Assembly: GCF_040610475.1 (NCBI RefSeq)
Contig: NZ_JBEXMJ010000003.1
Location: 413,646 to 477,645, forward strand
Direction of reading: 5' to 3'
Length of the DNA: 64,000 nucleotides
Source: Actinopolymorpha sp. NPDC004070
GTDB taxonomy: Bacteria > Actinomycetota > Actinomycetes > Propionibacteriales > Actinopolymorphaceae
The notes under the pieces are model-generated. The model did no database searches. It saw only the letters and a program-made list of their open reading frames with translations, and was not told where the DNA came from. How positions within the stretch are numbered: position 1 is the stretch's first letter; every line of letters starts with the position of its first letter. Below, piece after piece: positions 17,766-26,349 of this stretch. Made by a program: the position numbers and the translations under genes.

Positions 17766-18644
17766 TCAGTCCCAGGAGATGCCCGCGTAGCGGTCGAACT
17801 CTTCACGGCTGCGCTTCACCGAGTCGAGCTCGTCGAGCTGGGTGTGGTCCTGTTCCAGCAGCAGGTACTCGAAGTTCGGGCACTTTCCGGCAGCGTCGAT
17901 GATCGCCTGGATGGGCATCACGCCCGTACCGATCTCGGTGAAGCAGAGCGGGTCCTTCGTCTCCAGGAACGACTCGATCGTGATCTCGACGTTCTTGTCG
18001 ACGGGCCCGTCGAACATCACCACGGGCTGGGGTGCGTCGCGAGGGAAGTCCTTCTGGTGAAGGAGAACCAGCCGATCGCTGTACTTCTCGATCATCGCGA
18101 CCGGGTCCTGTCCGCCGCGCATCATCCAGTAGGTGTCCATCTCCACGAACACGAGTTCCGGGTCGGTGTTGGCCATGACGAGGTCGTAGACCGTACGACC
18201 GTCGACGAGCTGAAACTCCTGATAGTGGTTGTGGTAGTAGAACCGCATCCCTCGTTCGCGGCACAGCTCCCCGACGTGGTTGAAGAACTCCGCGCGGCGC
18301 AGCACGTAGTCCAGATCGCCGTACGGATAGAACTCGATGTCGCAGCCGATCTGGGTGTTGCCGAGCTCGCGGTGGTAGTCGAGGATCGCCGGCAGGCGCT
18401 GCGGGTCCAGGGGATTGACGTGGCAGCCGACCACCTGCATGCCGAGCCGGTCCAAGGTGGTGCGAAGCTCCTTGGCCGGGACGCCGAACCCGATTCCGTC
18501 GTCGGTGCCGGCGTTGTGGTTCGCTCCCTCGAAGTTCCGGTAGCCGAGTTCGGCCAGCCGTTCCAGAGTCCCGTAGGTGTCCCGGGCCATGGACTGCCTG
18601 ACGGAGTACAGCTGAATGCCCACTCTCACCGACACGCTCGTCAC
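17766..18644 (-). CDS. Sugar phosphate isomerase/epimerase family (AP2Ec TIM barrel)
   Basis: A 292-residue TIM-barrel enzyme of the xylose-isomerase-like/IolE-IolI superfamily. The N-terminal VGIQLYSVRQSM is the usual first strand. Candidate metal ligands sit in YYHNHYQEF, FVEMDTYW, LLHQKDF and CFTEIGTG, the expected Glu-Asp-His-Glu set at the barrel mouth. The reaction is not readable from sequence; members act on ketoses, inositols or 3-keto sugars. It ends the minus-strand pair that lies left of the GH39 and ABC-transport region, which fits a role in sugar catabolism. Confidence 0.85.
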   Translation of the reverse strand: MTSVSVRVGIQLYSVRQSMARDTYGTLERLAELGYRNFEGANHNAGTDDGIGFGVPAKELRTTLDRLGMQVVGCHVNPLDPQRLPAILDYHRELGNTQIGCDIEFYPYGDLDYVLRRAEFFNHVGELCRERGMRFYYHNHYQEFQLVDGRTVYDLVMANTDPELVFVEMDTYWMMRGGQDPVAMIEKYSDRLVLLHQKDFPRDAPQPVVMFDGPVDKNVEITIESFLETKDPLCFTEIGTGVMPIQAIIDAAGKCPNFEYLLLEQDHTQLDELDSVKRSREEFDRYAGISWD

Positions 18645-18726
18645 CTCCGCGTGGATCGCTTCGTTGGTGCGTGCGCTCGCAACGCTACAAGGGCCGGCGT
18701 AGGTGGAGCTACAGGTCGGGCCGGGG

Positions 18727-19242
18727 CTACCAGGTGCCGCGGTGGACGACCTCGTCGAAGGGGCGACGGTTCGGCCTGGTGATCGGCCGCAGCGGCCGGT
18801 CGGCCGGATATCCGACGCCGAGCAGGTAGGCGACGAGGTGGTCGTCCGGTACGCCGAGGATGCCGCGTGCCTTGTCCTGGTCGCTGACCGAGGAGTGACC
18901 GGTGCCGATGCCCAGGTCGGCGGCGGCGAGCGCCATGGCGTAGGTGGCCTGGCCCAGGTCGTACTGGTCGATCTGGCTGTTCCGGTCGTCGGGTGGTTGG
19001 GGAAGGACCAGGGCGATCGCGGCGGGGGCGTCGGCGATGTGACGCGCGCCCTGCCACACCGTCGAGAGCTCGGCGAGCTGGTCGCGGTCGGTCACGATCA
19101 CGAAGTCCCAGTGCTGGCGGTTGGACGCGGACGGCGCCCGCCGGGCAGCCTCCACGATCCGGTCCAGGTCGGCGTCGCTGACCGGATCAGGACGGTAGGA
19201 ACGAACGTTGCGGCGGGCTCTGATCGCGTCCCACGTTTCCAT
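18727..19242 (-). CDS. Nitroreductase family (FMN-dependent) protein
   Basis: A 171-residue flavoprotein. The start METWDAIRARRNVRSYRPDPV carries the Arg-Arg-x-x-R FMN phosphate contacts, APSASNRQHWDFVIV is the family's conserved SxxNxQxW block, and the C-terminal GVPDDHLVAYLLGVGYPA is also typical. The ATG at 19242 has AGGAGG 9 bp upstream; a longer frame reaching 19428 is rejected. It probably uses NAD(P)H to reduce a nitro or quinone compound, substrate unknown. Divergent from the orphan binding-protein gene. Confidence 0.85.
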   Translation of the reverse strand: METWDAIRARRNVRSYRPDPVSDADLDRIVEAARRAPSASNRQHWDFVIVTDRDQLAELSTVWQGARHIADAPAAIALVLPQPPDDRNSQIDQYDLGQATYAMALAAADLGIGTGHSSVSDQDKARGILGVPDDHLVAYLLGVGYPADRPLRPITRPNRRPFDEVVHRGTW

Positions 19243-19275
19243 GCCGTACGACCTCCTGAGGGAATGGTCCGACGA

Positions 19276-19305
19276 TTGACACATACGATCAGCCAGTCGT
19301 ACTTT
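19276..19305 (+). promoter_or_regulatory. Candidate sigma-70-type promoter for the orphan binding protein
   Basis: TTGACA at 19276-19281 and TACTTT at 19300-19305 are 18 bp apart, with a perfect -35 and a weaker -10. It lies 155 bp upstream of the binding-protein start and reads towards it, with the LacI-type palindrome at 19364 downstream in the leader. Confidence 0.45.
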
Positions 19306-19363
19306 ACCGATCTGGTCGTCGCGCTTCTCGACGGAAATGAAACGCGCCCGCTTCGTGTCGAGA

Positions 19364-19377
19364 GGAAAGCGCTTCCC
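19364..19377. promoter_or_regulatory. GGAAAGCGCTTCCC, LacI/CcpA-type operator
   Basis: A 14-bp inverted repeat with one mismatch and a central CG (core AAGCGCTT), the classic form of LacI-family operators. It sits about 60 bp after the candidate promoter and 83 bp before the orphan binding-protein start, placed to block transcription. Which LacI protein binds is unknown; the only one in the window is at 30549-31682. Confidence 0.6.
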
Positions 19378-19459
19378 TTTTCGACGGGGCCGGGGAGAGC
19401 CACCGCGCCGACAAACCGGCCTGCCCATCCATGCCGATGGGGAGAGAAGGGAAGACGCG

Positions 19460-21643
19460 ATGAACCAGTCGAACGAGTCGAACCAGTCCCAGGGACCGTC
19501 CCGCCGCTCGTTGCTCTACGGAGCCGCCGTCATGGCCGGCTCCGCGATGTTGGCGGGGTGCAGTGGCGACGGCGGCACGAAGTCGTCCGAGGGTGACAAC
19601 GGCAAGTCCGGCGGAGGGTCGGGCAAGAGCCAGAGCCCGTCGAACGCGAAGGGTTCGGCGACCAAGCCACTGACGCCGCCCTCCACCCTGCACGAGGCGC
19701 CGAGCCTGGCCGCACTGGTCAAGGCGGGCAAGCTTCCCGCGCTCAAGGACCGCCTGCCCGACCACCCCTACGTCCTGCCGCACAACTGGGTGACCCCCGG
19801 CAAGTACGGCGGTCAGCTCAACCTCGTCGACATGACGACGGCGGGTGGCACCTACGGCTCGGTCCGCGAGCACATGTACGGCTTCTCGCCGCTGCGCTGG
19901 CTCAACGACGGCCAGGACGTCGGGCCCGGCCTGGCGGAGAGCTTCGAGTCCAACGCCGAAGCCACCCAGTGGACGTTCCACTTCCGCAAGGGGCTGAAGT
20001 GGTCCGACGGCCAGCCGTGGACAACCGCCGACGTGATGTTCTGGTGGGAGGACTGGACCCTCTACCCGGGTACCGGCCAGGTGCCGCCGGACGAGCTACG
20101 GTCGGGCAGCGGCAAGGTCGCGAAGCTCGAGGCGCCGGACGCGCAGACCCTGGTCGTCACCTTCGACAAGCCTGCTCCGATGCTCGCCCAGCAGATGGCC
20201 GCTTACGCCAACGGCGGCGACGGTGGAAACGGCCGGATCTGGTCGATGCCGAAGCACTACCTCAAGCAGTACCACCCCAAGTACACCCCAAGCGTCGGTG
20301 AGGACTGGGCCTCCGCGGGTGGTGACTTCGTCAAGCGCTACCTGTTCGCCACGAACCCCGACTGTCCGACGATGACCGGCTGGAAGCTGAAGAGCCTCAA
20401 AGAGGGGAGCTCCATGGTGTGGGAGCGCAACCCCTACTACTACGAGGTCGACAAGGAAGGGAACCAGCTTCCCTACGTGGACGAGGTTCGGGTCACCCTC
20501 ACCTCCGACCAGCAGGTCGCGCTGCTCCAGATCCAGACCGGCAAGATCGACTTCGCCCACTGTTCGTTCATGGGCATCGGTCTCGGTGAGTACGCCGGCA
20601 TCAAGAGCTCCTCGGCCAAGGCCAACACGAGCATCCAGCTGTGGAACAGCGGGTCGGGCACCGGGCAGATGTTCTTCCTCAACTACGACTACCAGGACCC
20701 GAAGCTGCGCAAGCTCTTCCGCGAGCCGAAGTTCCGGCAGGCACTCTCCCACGCCGTGGATCGGTCGAAGATCCAGAAGGCCATCTACTTCAACCAGGGC
20801 ACGCCCACCACCGGCACCGCGAGCCCGGCGTCGACGGAGTTCAACGCCGACCAGCAGGGCAAGCAGGACTACCAGAAGTGGCGCAGCAGCTATCTGAAGT
20901 ACGACCCCGCGAAGGCCAAGCAGCTGCTGGACGAGCTGAACGTCAAGGACACCGACGGCGACGGGTGGCGGGAGCTGCCCGACGGTTCCAAGCTGGCGCT
21001 GGAGATCGACTTTCCCGCCGACGAGGGACCGGACGCCAAGAAGGTCGACGCGTACATGGAGAACGACTGGAAGGCGGTCGGCCTGAACGTCAAGCGGGTC
21101 CCGATCCCGCCGAACTCCTTCGACGACCAGTGGACCTCCGGAAAGCTGATGGGCCACACGAACTGGGAAGTGTCCAACGTCGGCAGCAACCTCGTCCAGC
21201 CGTACTGGATCGTGCCGATCGAGAGCTCTCGCTGGGCGCCGCTGGAAGGCCAGTACTACGCCGTGCGGGGCTCGGACCTGGAGACCAAGGAACGAGACGT
21301 CGACCCCTACAAGCGCCACCCTCCGCGGATGGAGCCGGAGAAGGGCGGGCCGATCGAGCGGATGTGGAAGTTCTACGACCAGGCGAAGGTCGAGCCGGAC
21401 CCGGTCAAACGGAGCAGCCTGATCTGGCAACTGCTCAAGATCCACATCAACGAGGGGCCGTTCTTCCAGGGCAGTGTCGGCAACTATCCGGTGATGGAGG
21501 TCCACAAGAAGGACCTGCACAACGTGCCTACGCACGACAACCTCGCGTTCGGCGGCCTGACCGGCCCCTGGGGCCACCCGACTCCCGCGGTGTACGACCC
21601 GGAGTGCTTCTACTGGGAGGACCCCGGCAAGCACAACGTCTGA
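19460..21643 (+). CDS. Orphan Tat lipoprotein, family-5 (peptide/oligosaccharide) binding protein
   Basis: A 727-residue large binding protein of the DppA/OppA type (SBP family 5), long for the family. The ATG at 19460 follows a GGAGAGAAGGGAAG purine run. Arg15-Arg16 then a hydrophobic stretch and lipobox LAGC (Cys34) form a Tat lipoprotein signal, followed by a low-complexity Gly/Ser/Lys linker to about residue 72. Binding-domain landmarks include FHFRKGLKWSDGQPWTTADV and FRQALSHAVDRSKIQ. No permease or ATPase gene is adjacent, so it must share a transporter encoded elsewhere. In actinobacteria many family-5 proteins of this length bind plant oligosaccharides, which would fit the GH39 neighbour (inference). 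Confidence 0.9.
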   Translation: MNQSNESNQSQGPSRRSLLYGAAVMAGSAMLAGCSGDGGTKSSEGDNGKSGGGSGKSQSPSNAKGSATKPLTPPSTLHEAPSLAALVKAGKLPALKDRLPDHPYVLPHNWVTPGKYGGQLNLVDMTTAGGTYGSVREHMYGFSPLRWLNDGQDVGPGLAESFESNAEATQWTFHFRKGLKWSDGQPWTTADVMFWWEDWTLYPGTGQVPPDELRSGSGKVAKLEAPDAQTLVVTFDKPAPMLAQQMAAYANGGDGGNGRIWSMPKHYLKQYHPKYTPSVGEDWASAGGDFVKRYLFATNPDCPTMTGWKLKSLKEGSSMVWERNPYYYEVDKEGNQLPYVDEVRVTLTSDQQVALLQIQTGKIDFAHCSFMGIGLGEYAGIKSSSAKANTSIQLWNSGSGTGQMFFLNYDYQDPKLRKLFREPKFRQALSHAVDRSKIQKAIYFNQGTPTTGTASPASTEFNADQQGKQDYQKWRSSYLKYDPAKAKQLLDELNVKDTDGDGWRELPDGSKLALEIDFPADEGPDAKKVDAYMENDWKAVGLNVKRVPIPPNSFDDQWTSGKLMGHTNWEVSNVGSNLVQPYWIVPIESSRWAPLEGQYYAVRGSDLETKERDVDPYKRHPPRMEPEKGGPIERMWKFYDQAKVEPDPVKRSSLIWQLLKIHINEGPFFQGSVGNYPVMEVHKKDLHNVPTHDNLAFGGLTGPWGHPTPAVYDPECFYWEDPGKHNV

Positions 21644-21660
21644 CGGCCGGCAAACGTCCG

Positions 21661-21692
21661 GGCCCGCCTGCTCCCGCCGGAGCGGGCGGGCC
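21661..21692. terminator. Strong bidirectional hairpin terminator
   Basis: GGCCCGCC (21661-21668) and GCTCC (21670-21674) pair with GGAGC (21679-21683) and GGCGGGCC (21685-21692) around a 4-bp loop, with a single T-G wobble. It lies between the convergent binding-protein and GntR-regulator genes and can end both transcripts. Confidence 0.75.
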
Positions 21693-21704
21693 GGCGTCCA
21701 CGGC

Positions 21705-22412
21705 TCAGCCGGGACGGTTCTCCGTCGCGGCGGGGTCACGGTCTGGCAGGTTGAGCCGTTTCAGTCGCTCGTACGCCCCACTGATGTGTTTGTCGATCGC
21801 GTCCTGCGCGGCCTGCGGGTCGCCGAGCGCGAGGGCGTTCCGAAGCTCCAGGTGCTCAACGTGCCCTACATCGAGAAAGTCCGGAAAGCTGGCGTTGCGG
21901 GCGCGGAGGAAGACCGTCACCTGTCCGCGGATGGATGCCCACACCCGCTGTACCCGGCTGTGCCCGCAGTACGCGTAGATGATGTCGTGAAACCGAATGT
22001 CGAGCTGGGCGGCGTCCTCGGGATCGGGCGTGGTGTGCACCTTCTTCATCTGCTCGAGCACGGCGTCCATCTCCGCAAAGCCCTCGCCCCGCATCCGGGT
22101 GCAAGCTCGACTTGCGGCCAGCCGTTCGATGGCGCCGCGAAGAGTGTGCACCTCCTCGATGTCGGCCTTGGTCAGCGTGCTCACGAACGCGCCCCGGTGG
22201 CGGCGGAGTTCGACGTGTCCCTCCTCTTCCAGACGCGCGAACGCCTGCCGGATCGGGCCACGGCTCACCTGGAGGGCGTCGGCCAGCTGGGACTCCTTGA
22301 GGTGCTCGCCGGGCTGGAACCGTCCCGTGGTGATCATCTCGCGGAGTACGTCGGTCACGAGGTCCCCGAGCGCGCGCTGCGACGGCAGCGGCGAGACGAT
22401 GCCCTCGGGCAT
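21705..22412 (-). CDS. GntR-family transcriptional regulator, FCD (FadR) subfamily
   Basis: A 235-residue regulator. N-terminal winged helix (residues about 10-75): LGDLVTDVLREMITTGRF, LKESQLADALQVSRGPIRQA and the wing LRRHRGAFVSTLTK. The C-terminal FCD ligand domain (about 85-220) holds the acidic/histidine metal site, D...FHD...H in QLDIRFHDIIYAYCGHSRV and later HVEHLEL. I start at the ATG at 22412 rather than a frame open to 22655, since GGAGGTGG lies upstream. It is divergent from the GH39 gene across a 235-bp region holding a fitting palindrome, so it probably represses the GH39-ABC operon until a sugar or sugar acid binds. Confidence 0.9.
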   Translation of the reverse strand: MPEGIVSPLPSQRALGDLVTDVLREMITTGRFQPGEHLKESQLADALQVSRGPIRQAFARLEEEGHVELRRHRGAFVSTLTKADIEEVHTLRGAIERLAASRACTRMRGEGFAEMDAVLEQMKKVHTTPDPEDAAQLDIRFHDIIYAYCGHSRVQRVWASIRGQVTVFLRARNASFPDFLDVGHVEHLELRNALALGDPQAAQDAIDKHISGAYERLKRLNLPDRDPAATENRPG

Positions 22413-22536
22413 CAGGAGGCCACCTCCTCCAGGCCGGCGTGGCGGGCAGGTGTCCGGGCGGACGTGCCCGCGCAGCGTTTCTGAGCCGGCGTTCCGGCAG
22501 AACCACTCCGCTGGCACTGTCGCAGATCGGACAGGG

Positions 22537-22560
22537 ATTGTAAACAATTTGTCATTGACA
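22537..22560 (+). promoter_or_regulatory. ATTGTAAACAAT palindrome next to a TTGACA -35
   Basis: A 12-bp inverted repeat (ATTGT/ACAAT, 22537-22548) resembles GntR/FadR operators; it is followed 6 bp later by TTGACA (22555-22560) reading towards the GH39 gene. The matching -10 is poor (GACACT near 22579). A regulator bound here would occlude the -35 side of the promoter. Confidence 0.5.
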
Positions 22561-22647
22561 CCTTTTGGATCACCGGGAGACACTCGTGGCCAATCTCGCG
22601 TCATGGTCCGGAAGTGCCTCCCCACCAAGAAGTGAGGCTCCAGGGTT

Positions 22648-24369
22648 ATGAGCACCGATACGTCCGCTCACGTCAGCAGGGTCCGGCTCGGGCCCTTTCC
22701 GCCCGCGGCTCCCAGCGATCCCGACGCACCGCACGTGCTGGCAGCGCGTGTCGACGTGGACGCCTCCGCCGTCTCGGGGCCGCTCACCAGGGTCTGGGAG
22801 AGCATCGGATACGACGAGATCAACTGGACCTACACCCCGACCGGCAAACGCCTGCTGCGTAAGTTCGGGGAGTTCTCCGGTGGCGGCTACCACGTGCGCC
22901 CGCACTACGTCTTCTGCTCGGGCAGCGGGTTCGGCATCCCGCACTGGGGTTCGGGCAACGTCTACCACGAGGACGACGACGGGAAGCCGTACTACGACTT
23001 CACCATCGTCGACCAGGCATACGACGCGATCGTCGGCGCGGGGCACCACGTGCTCGTCGAACTCGGCTTCACCCCGCGCGACCTGGTGCCGCCCGAGGCG
23101 GCCGAGCTGACCGTCACCCCGAGCCCGACCGTCTACACCTCCTACGAGGCCGGCACCTGGGGTTACCCACCCCGCGACTACGACAAGTGGGGCGGCCTGG
23201 TCGAGGCGCTCGTACGCCACTGCCTGGAGCGGTATGGCGAGGCGGAGGTGCTCACCTGGCTGTGGGAACTGTGGAACGAACCCGACATCAACTACTGGCG
23301 GGGCACCCCGGAGCAGTTCAACGAGCTCTACACCGTGACTGCACGGGCCGTTCGCAACGTGCTCCCGAACGCCAAGGTCGGCGGCCCGACCGTTACCAGC
23401 GGCGGACTCGAGTTCCTCAAGGGCTTCCTGGACTACACCTCCAGCCGCGACGAGCCGCTGGACTTCGTTTCCTACCACACCAAGGGATGTCGCTTCCCGA
23501 CCCGGGAGTACCGCCCGGTCGACAGCCAGCCGACCGAACGGCTGAACCCGTCGTCGACGAAGATGCTGTACGACCTGCGCGAGTTCAACCGGGCCATCGC
23601 CACGTACGAGCCCTACCGCAACCTTCCGGCGATCGTGGACGAGTGCGACGCAGCCGTCCCGGCACACTTCGGCCGCTACGACAACCGCAACTACGAGTTC
23701 CAGAACACCGAGTACTACCCGGTCTTCCAGGTCAAGCTGATGAAGAAGATCCTGGACCTGAACGCGAACGAGACCGTGCAGGTGCAGCGGGCGACCTCGT
23801 GGAGCTTCTACTTCGAGGGGGAGCGGTTCTTCGAGGGCACGCGATCGTTCCTCACCGCCGGAGGGATCGAGAAGCCGTTCCTGAACGCGTACCGCATGCT
23901 GTCACTGCTCGGCGACGAGCGGGTCGAGGCGACCTCCGACGCGGCCTGGAACGTCCGTGCGCTGGACGACACCGATGGCTCCAGCATGCCCGAGGAGGTC
24001 GACGTCCTCGCCTCGCGCGATGACAACGGCACCTTGACGGCGCTGGTGTGGCGGCACATCGACGACCAGTACCACACGAGCGAGCAGGAGACGGCCGTCA
24101 ATCTGACCTTGCGCAACCTCCCGGCGCGGAAGTATCGGCTACGCCACTACCGGGTGGATGCCGAGCACAGCAACGCGCACACCGTGTGGAGGTCGCTCGG
24201 GTCGCCGCAGGACCCGACCGACAAGGAGCTTGCCGAAATCACCGCGAGACAGGGGCTTGAGGAGTTCGAGCCAGCCCGCACGGTCGAGGCCCATTCGAGC
24301 AGTGTCACGTTCGGCATCTCCCTTCCGTTGCCTGCGGTGTCGCTGCTGATCCTGGAGCCCACCGACTGA
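22648..24369 (+). CDS. Glycoside hydrolase family 39 (beta-xylosidase-like)
   Basis: A 573-residue retaining glycosidase, most likely acting on xylosides or a related sugar. The (beta/alpha)8 core holds the general acid/base in WNEPD (Glu211) and the probable nucleophile in VDECDA (Glu332), in the right order for clan A. After about residue 420 comes a beta-sandwich C-terminal domain. There is no signal peptide, so it acts on oligosaccharides already imported, consistent with the ABC importer just downstream. The ATG at 22648 begins 235 bp after the divergent GntR gene. Exact substrate is not readable. Confidence 0.88.
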   Translation: MSTDTSAHVSRVRLGPFPPAAPSDPDAPHVLAARVDVDASAVSGPLTRVWESIGYDEINWTYTPTGKRLLRKFGEFSGGGYHVRPHYVFCSGSGFGIPHWGSGNVYHEDDDGKPYYDFTIVDQAYDAIVGAGHHVLVELGFTPRDLVPPEAAELTVTPSPTVYTSYEAGTWGYPPRDYDKWGGLVEALVRHCLERYGEAEVLTWLWELWNEPDINYWRGTPEQFNELYTVTARAVRNVLPNAKVGGPTVTSGGLEFLKGFLDYTSSRDEPLDFVSYHTKGCRFPTREYRPVDSQPTERLNPSSTKMLYDLREFNRAIATYEPYRNLPAIVDECDAAVPAHFGRYDNRNYEFQNTEYYPVFQVKLMKKILDLNANETVQVQRATSWSFYFEGERFFEGTRSFLTAGGIEKPFLNAYRMLSLLGDERVEATSDAAWNVRALDDTDGSSMPEEVDVLASRDDNGTLTALVWRHIDDQYHTSEQETAVNLTLRNLPARKYRLRHYRVDAEHSNAHTVWRSLGSPQDPTDKELAEITARQGLEEFEPARTVEAHSSSVTFGISLPLPAVSLLILEPTD

Positions 24370-24433
24370 ACGCGAGACCTTCTCGCTGAGCCGGATTCGT
24401 TCGACGAGCGACGACCATGAGCGGGCGTGGCCA

Positions 24434-25414
24434 ATGACGACCAGATCCATACCGTTCACGCGGCGGGAGGCGAAGCGGGCGGCGCGCGCCCCGACAGCGC
24501 AGGTGCGCGCGCCCTCCGGCCGGGACCCGAAACGGACCTTCTGGATCTGGATCTTCCTGCTTCCCACGGTGGTTCTCTACGGCGTCTACACGCTCTACCC
24601 GATCGTCGCGAGCTACTGGTACTCGCTGGTGGAGTGGAACGGGTTCGACGCCGACCAGCGGTTCGTCGGAGTCGCGAACTACCAGCAGGTGCTCGAGGAC
24701 CCGTTCTTCCTGAACTCGTTCAAGGTCACGTTGCTGTTCATGGTCCTGGTGGTGCCGGCCCGGGTGCTGCTCAGCCTGCTGCTGGCCATCGTCCTGAACT
24801 CACCCAGGCTTCCGCTGGTCGGCGTGCTGAGGTCAGCGTTCTTCATCCCCGTGGTCACCACCACGGCGATCATCGGCGTGGTGATGCGGTTCGTTCTCGA
24901 CCCGGCCACCGGCCCCGTCAACAGCGTCTTGCAGGCGTTCGGAGTGAACGGCATCGACCTCCTCGGTGGTCAGAACACCGCACTGCCCACGGCGGCAGTG
25001 CTCTACATCTGGAAGTTCTTCGGCGTCACGATGATCTACTGGCTGGCCGCGCTGCAGACGATCCCGCACGAGATCTACGAGGCGGCCCGGATCGACGGGG
25101 CGAGCGCCCGGCAGATCTTCCGGCACATCACGCTGCCGCTGCTGAAGCCGTTCCTGATCATCATCACCGTGCTTACCGTCGAGGAGACGTTTCACAACTT
25201 CGACCTGATGTACACACTGACTGGTGGCGGACCCTACTTCCACACCGAGATCATCGAGATCTACATCTACCGCTGGGCCTTCGCCGCCTCGATTCCCCAA
25301 CTGGGGCACGCGTCCGCGGCCGCGGTGCTGTTCGGGCTGCTGGTCGCGGTCGTGGGCGCGATCCAGTTGTGGGGCGTCCACACCGCCCGCCGGATGAGGA
25401 GGTCGACACCATGA
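24434..25414 (+). CDS. Sugar ABC transporter permease, MalF type
   Basis: A 326-residue permease. A charged, arginine-rich N-terminus (residues 1-35) precedes six hydrophobic segments, starting at IWIFLLPTVVLYGVYTLYPI. The EAA loop reads EIYEAARIDGASARQIFRHI, just before the last segments, for docking to the ATPase. It follows the GH39 gene by 64 bp and overlaps the next permease by 4 bp (ATGA), so all four genes from 22648 to 27804 look like one operon. Confidence 0.93.
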   Translation: MTTRSIPFTRREAKRAARAPTAQVRAPSGRDPKRTFWIWIFLLPTVVLYGVYTLYPIVASYWYSLVEWNGFDADQRFVGVANYQQVLEDPFFLNSFKVTLLFMVLVVPARVLLSLLLAIVLNSPRLPLVGVLRSAFFIPVVTTTAIIGVVMRFVLDPATGPVNSVLQAFGVNGIDLLGGQNTALPTAAVLYIWKFFGVTMIYWLAALQTIPHEIYEAARIDGASARQIFRHITLPLLKPFLIIITVLTVEETFHNFDLMYTLTGGGPYFHTEIIEIYIYRWAFAASIPQLGHASAAAVLFGLLVAVVGAIQLWGVHTARRMRRSTP

Positions 25415-26307
25415 CTCATCAGACCACGGTCGGCGTCCGGCACGGCTCGCAGTCGCAGCGGACGCTGCGGGCAGGAAGGGTCGCGCGGCGCCTGCCGTGG
25501 TGGATCGCGGCGGCCTTCCTGGTCGGCACCGCACTGTTGTGGGTGTTCCCGTTCGTCTGGATGGTGTCCGCGTCCCTCAAGGACAACATGGAGATGTTCG
25601 CCGGCGGACTCGACCTCTTTCCCAAGCACCTCGTCTGGTCCAACTACACCCGGGCCTGGAACGACGCGCACTTCGGCCGTTACCTGGTCAACACCGTGGT
25701 CATCACCGTCGTCACCGTCGCGATCGTCACCATCCGATGTGCGACCTGCGGGTACGTGCTGGCGCGCTTCCGCTTCAGGGGATCGCGCATCTTCATGGGT
25801 GTGCTGGTGGCGACGCTGTTCGTCCCGACCGGTTACACGATCATTCCGATCGTCAGGATCTCCATGCAGCTGGGTCTGATCGACTCGCTGGCCGGGATGA
25901 TCCTCGCTCTCAGCGGTGGGGCATACGTCTCGGCGATCCTCATCTACTACGGCTACTTCCGGAAGATCCCGCGCGAGCTCGAGGAGGCGGCGGTCGTCGA
26001 CGGTGCGGGGTTCGTCCGCACCTTCTTCTCGGTGATGCTTCCGCTGGCGATGCCGGTCACCGCGACCGTCGCCGTGCTGACGTTCATCACGACCTGGAAC
26101 TCCTTCTTCCTTCCGTTGGTGTTCTCGTTCAGCCGGCCGGAGCTTCGCACCGTCAGCGTGGGCATGCAGGCCTTCGTCGGCGAGACCGCGACCGACTGGT
26201 CCGGGATGGCCGCGGCCGGGGTGATCTCGATCCTGCCCGTGGTCGCACTCTTCTGCTTCCTGCAGCGCTACTTCGTGGATGGCATCTCAGGTGCTGTGAA
26301 GTCCTGA
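25411..26307 (+). CDS. Sugar ABC transporter permease, MalG type
   Basis: A 298-residue permease paired with the MalF-type subunit before it. The first membrane segment (about residues 29-50) is followed by VWMVSASLKDNMEMF, a conserved MalG start. The EAA loop reads ELEEAAVVDGAGFVRTFFSV. The C-terminus DGISGAVKS is the family's usual GxxxGAVKG-like tail, which helps contact the ATPase. Coupled to the upstream gene by an ATGA overlap. As in the first importer of the window, no ATPase gene is present. Confidence 0.93.
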   Translation: MTHQTTVGVRHGSQSQRTLRAGRVARRLPWWIAAAFLVGTALLWVFPFVWMVSASLKDNMEMFAGGLDLFPKHLVWSNYTRAWNDAHFGRYLVNTVVITVVTVAIVTIRCATCGYVLARFRFRGSRIFMGVLVATLFVPTGYTIIPIVRISMQLGLIDSLAGMILALSGGAYVSAILIYYGYFRKIPRELEEAAVVDGAGFVRTFFSVMLPLAMPVTATVAVLTFITTWNSFFLPLVFSFSRPELRTVSVGMQAFVGETATDWSGMAAAGVISILPVVALFCFLQRYFVDGISGAVKS

Positions 26308-26349
26308 CCCGCACGACCGGCCGGTGAACACAAAGGAGTGGCATCCATC

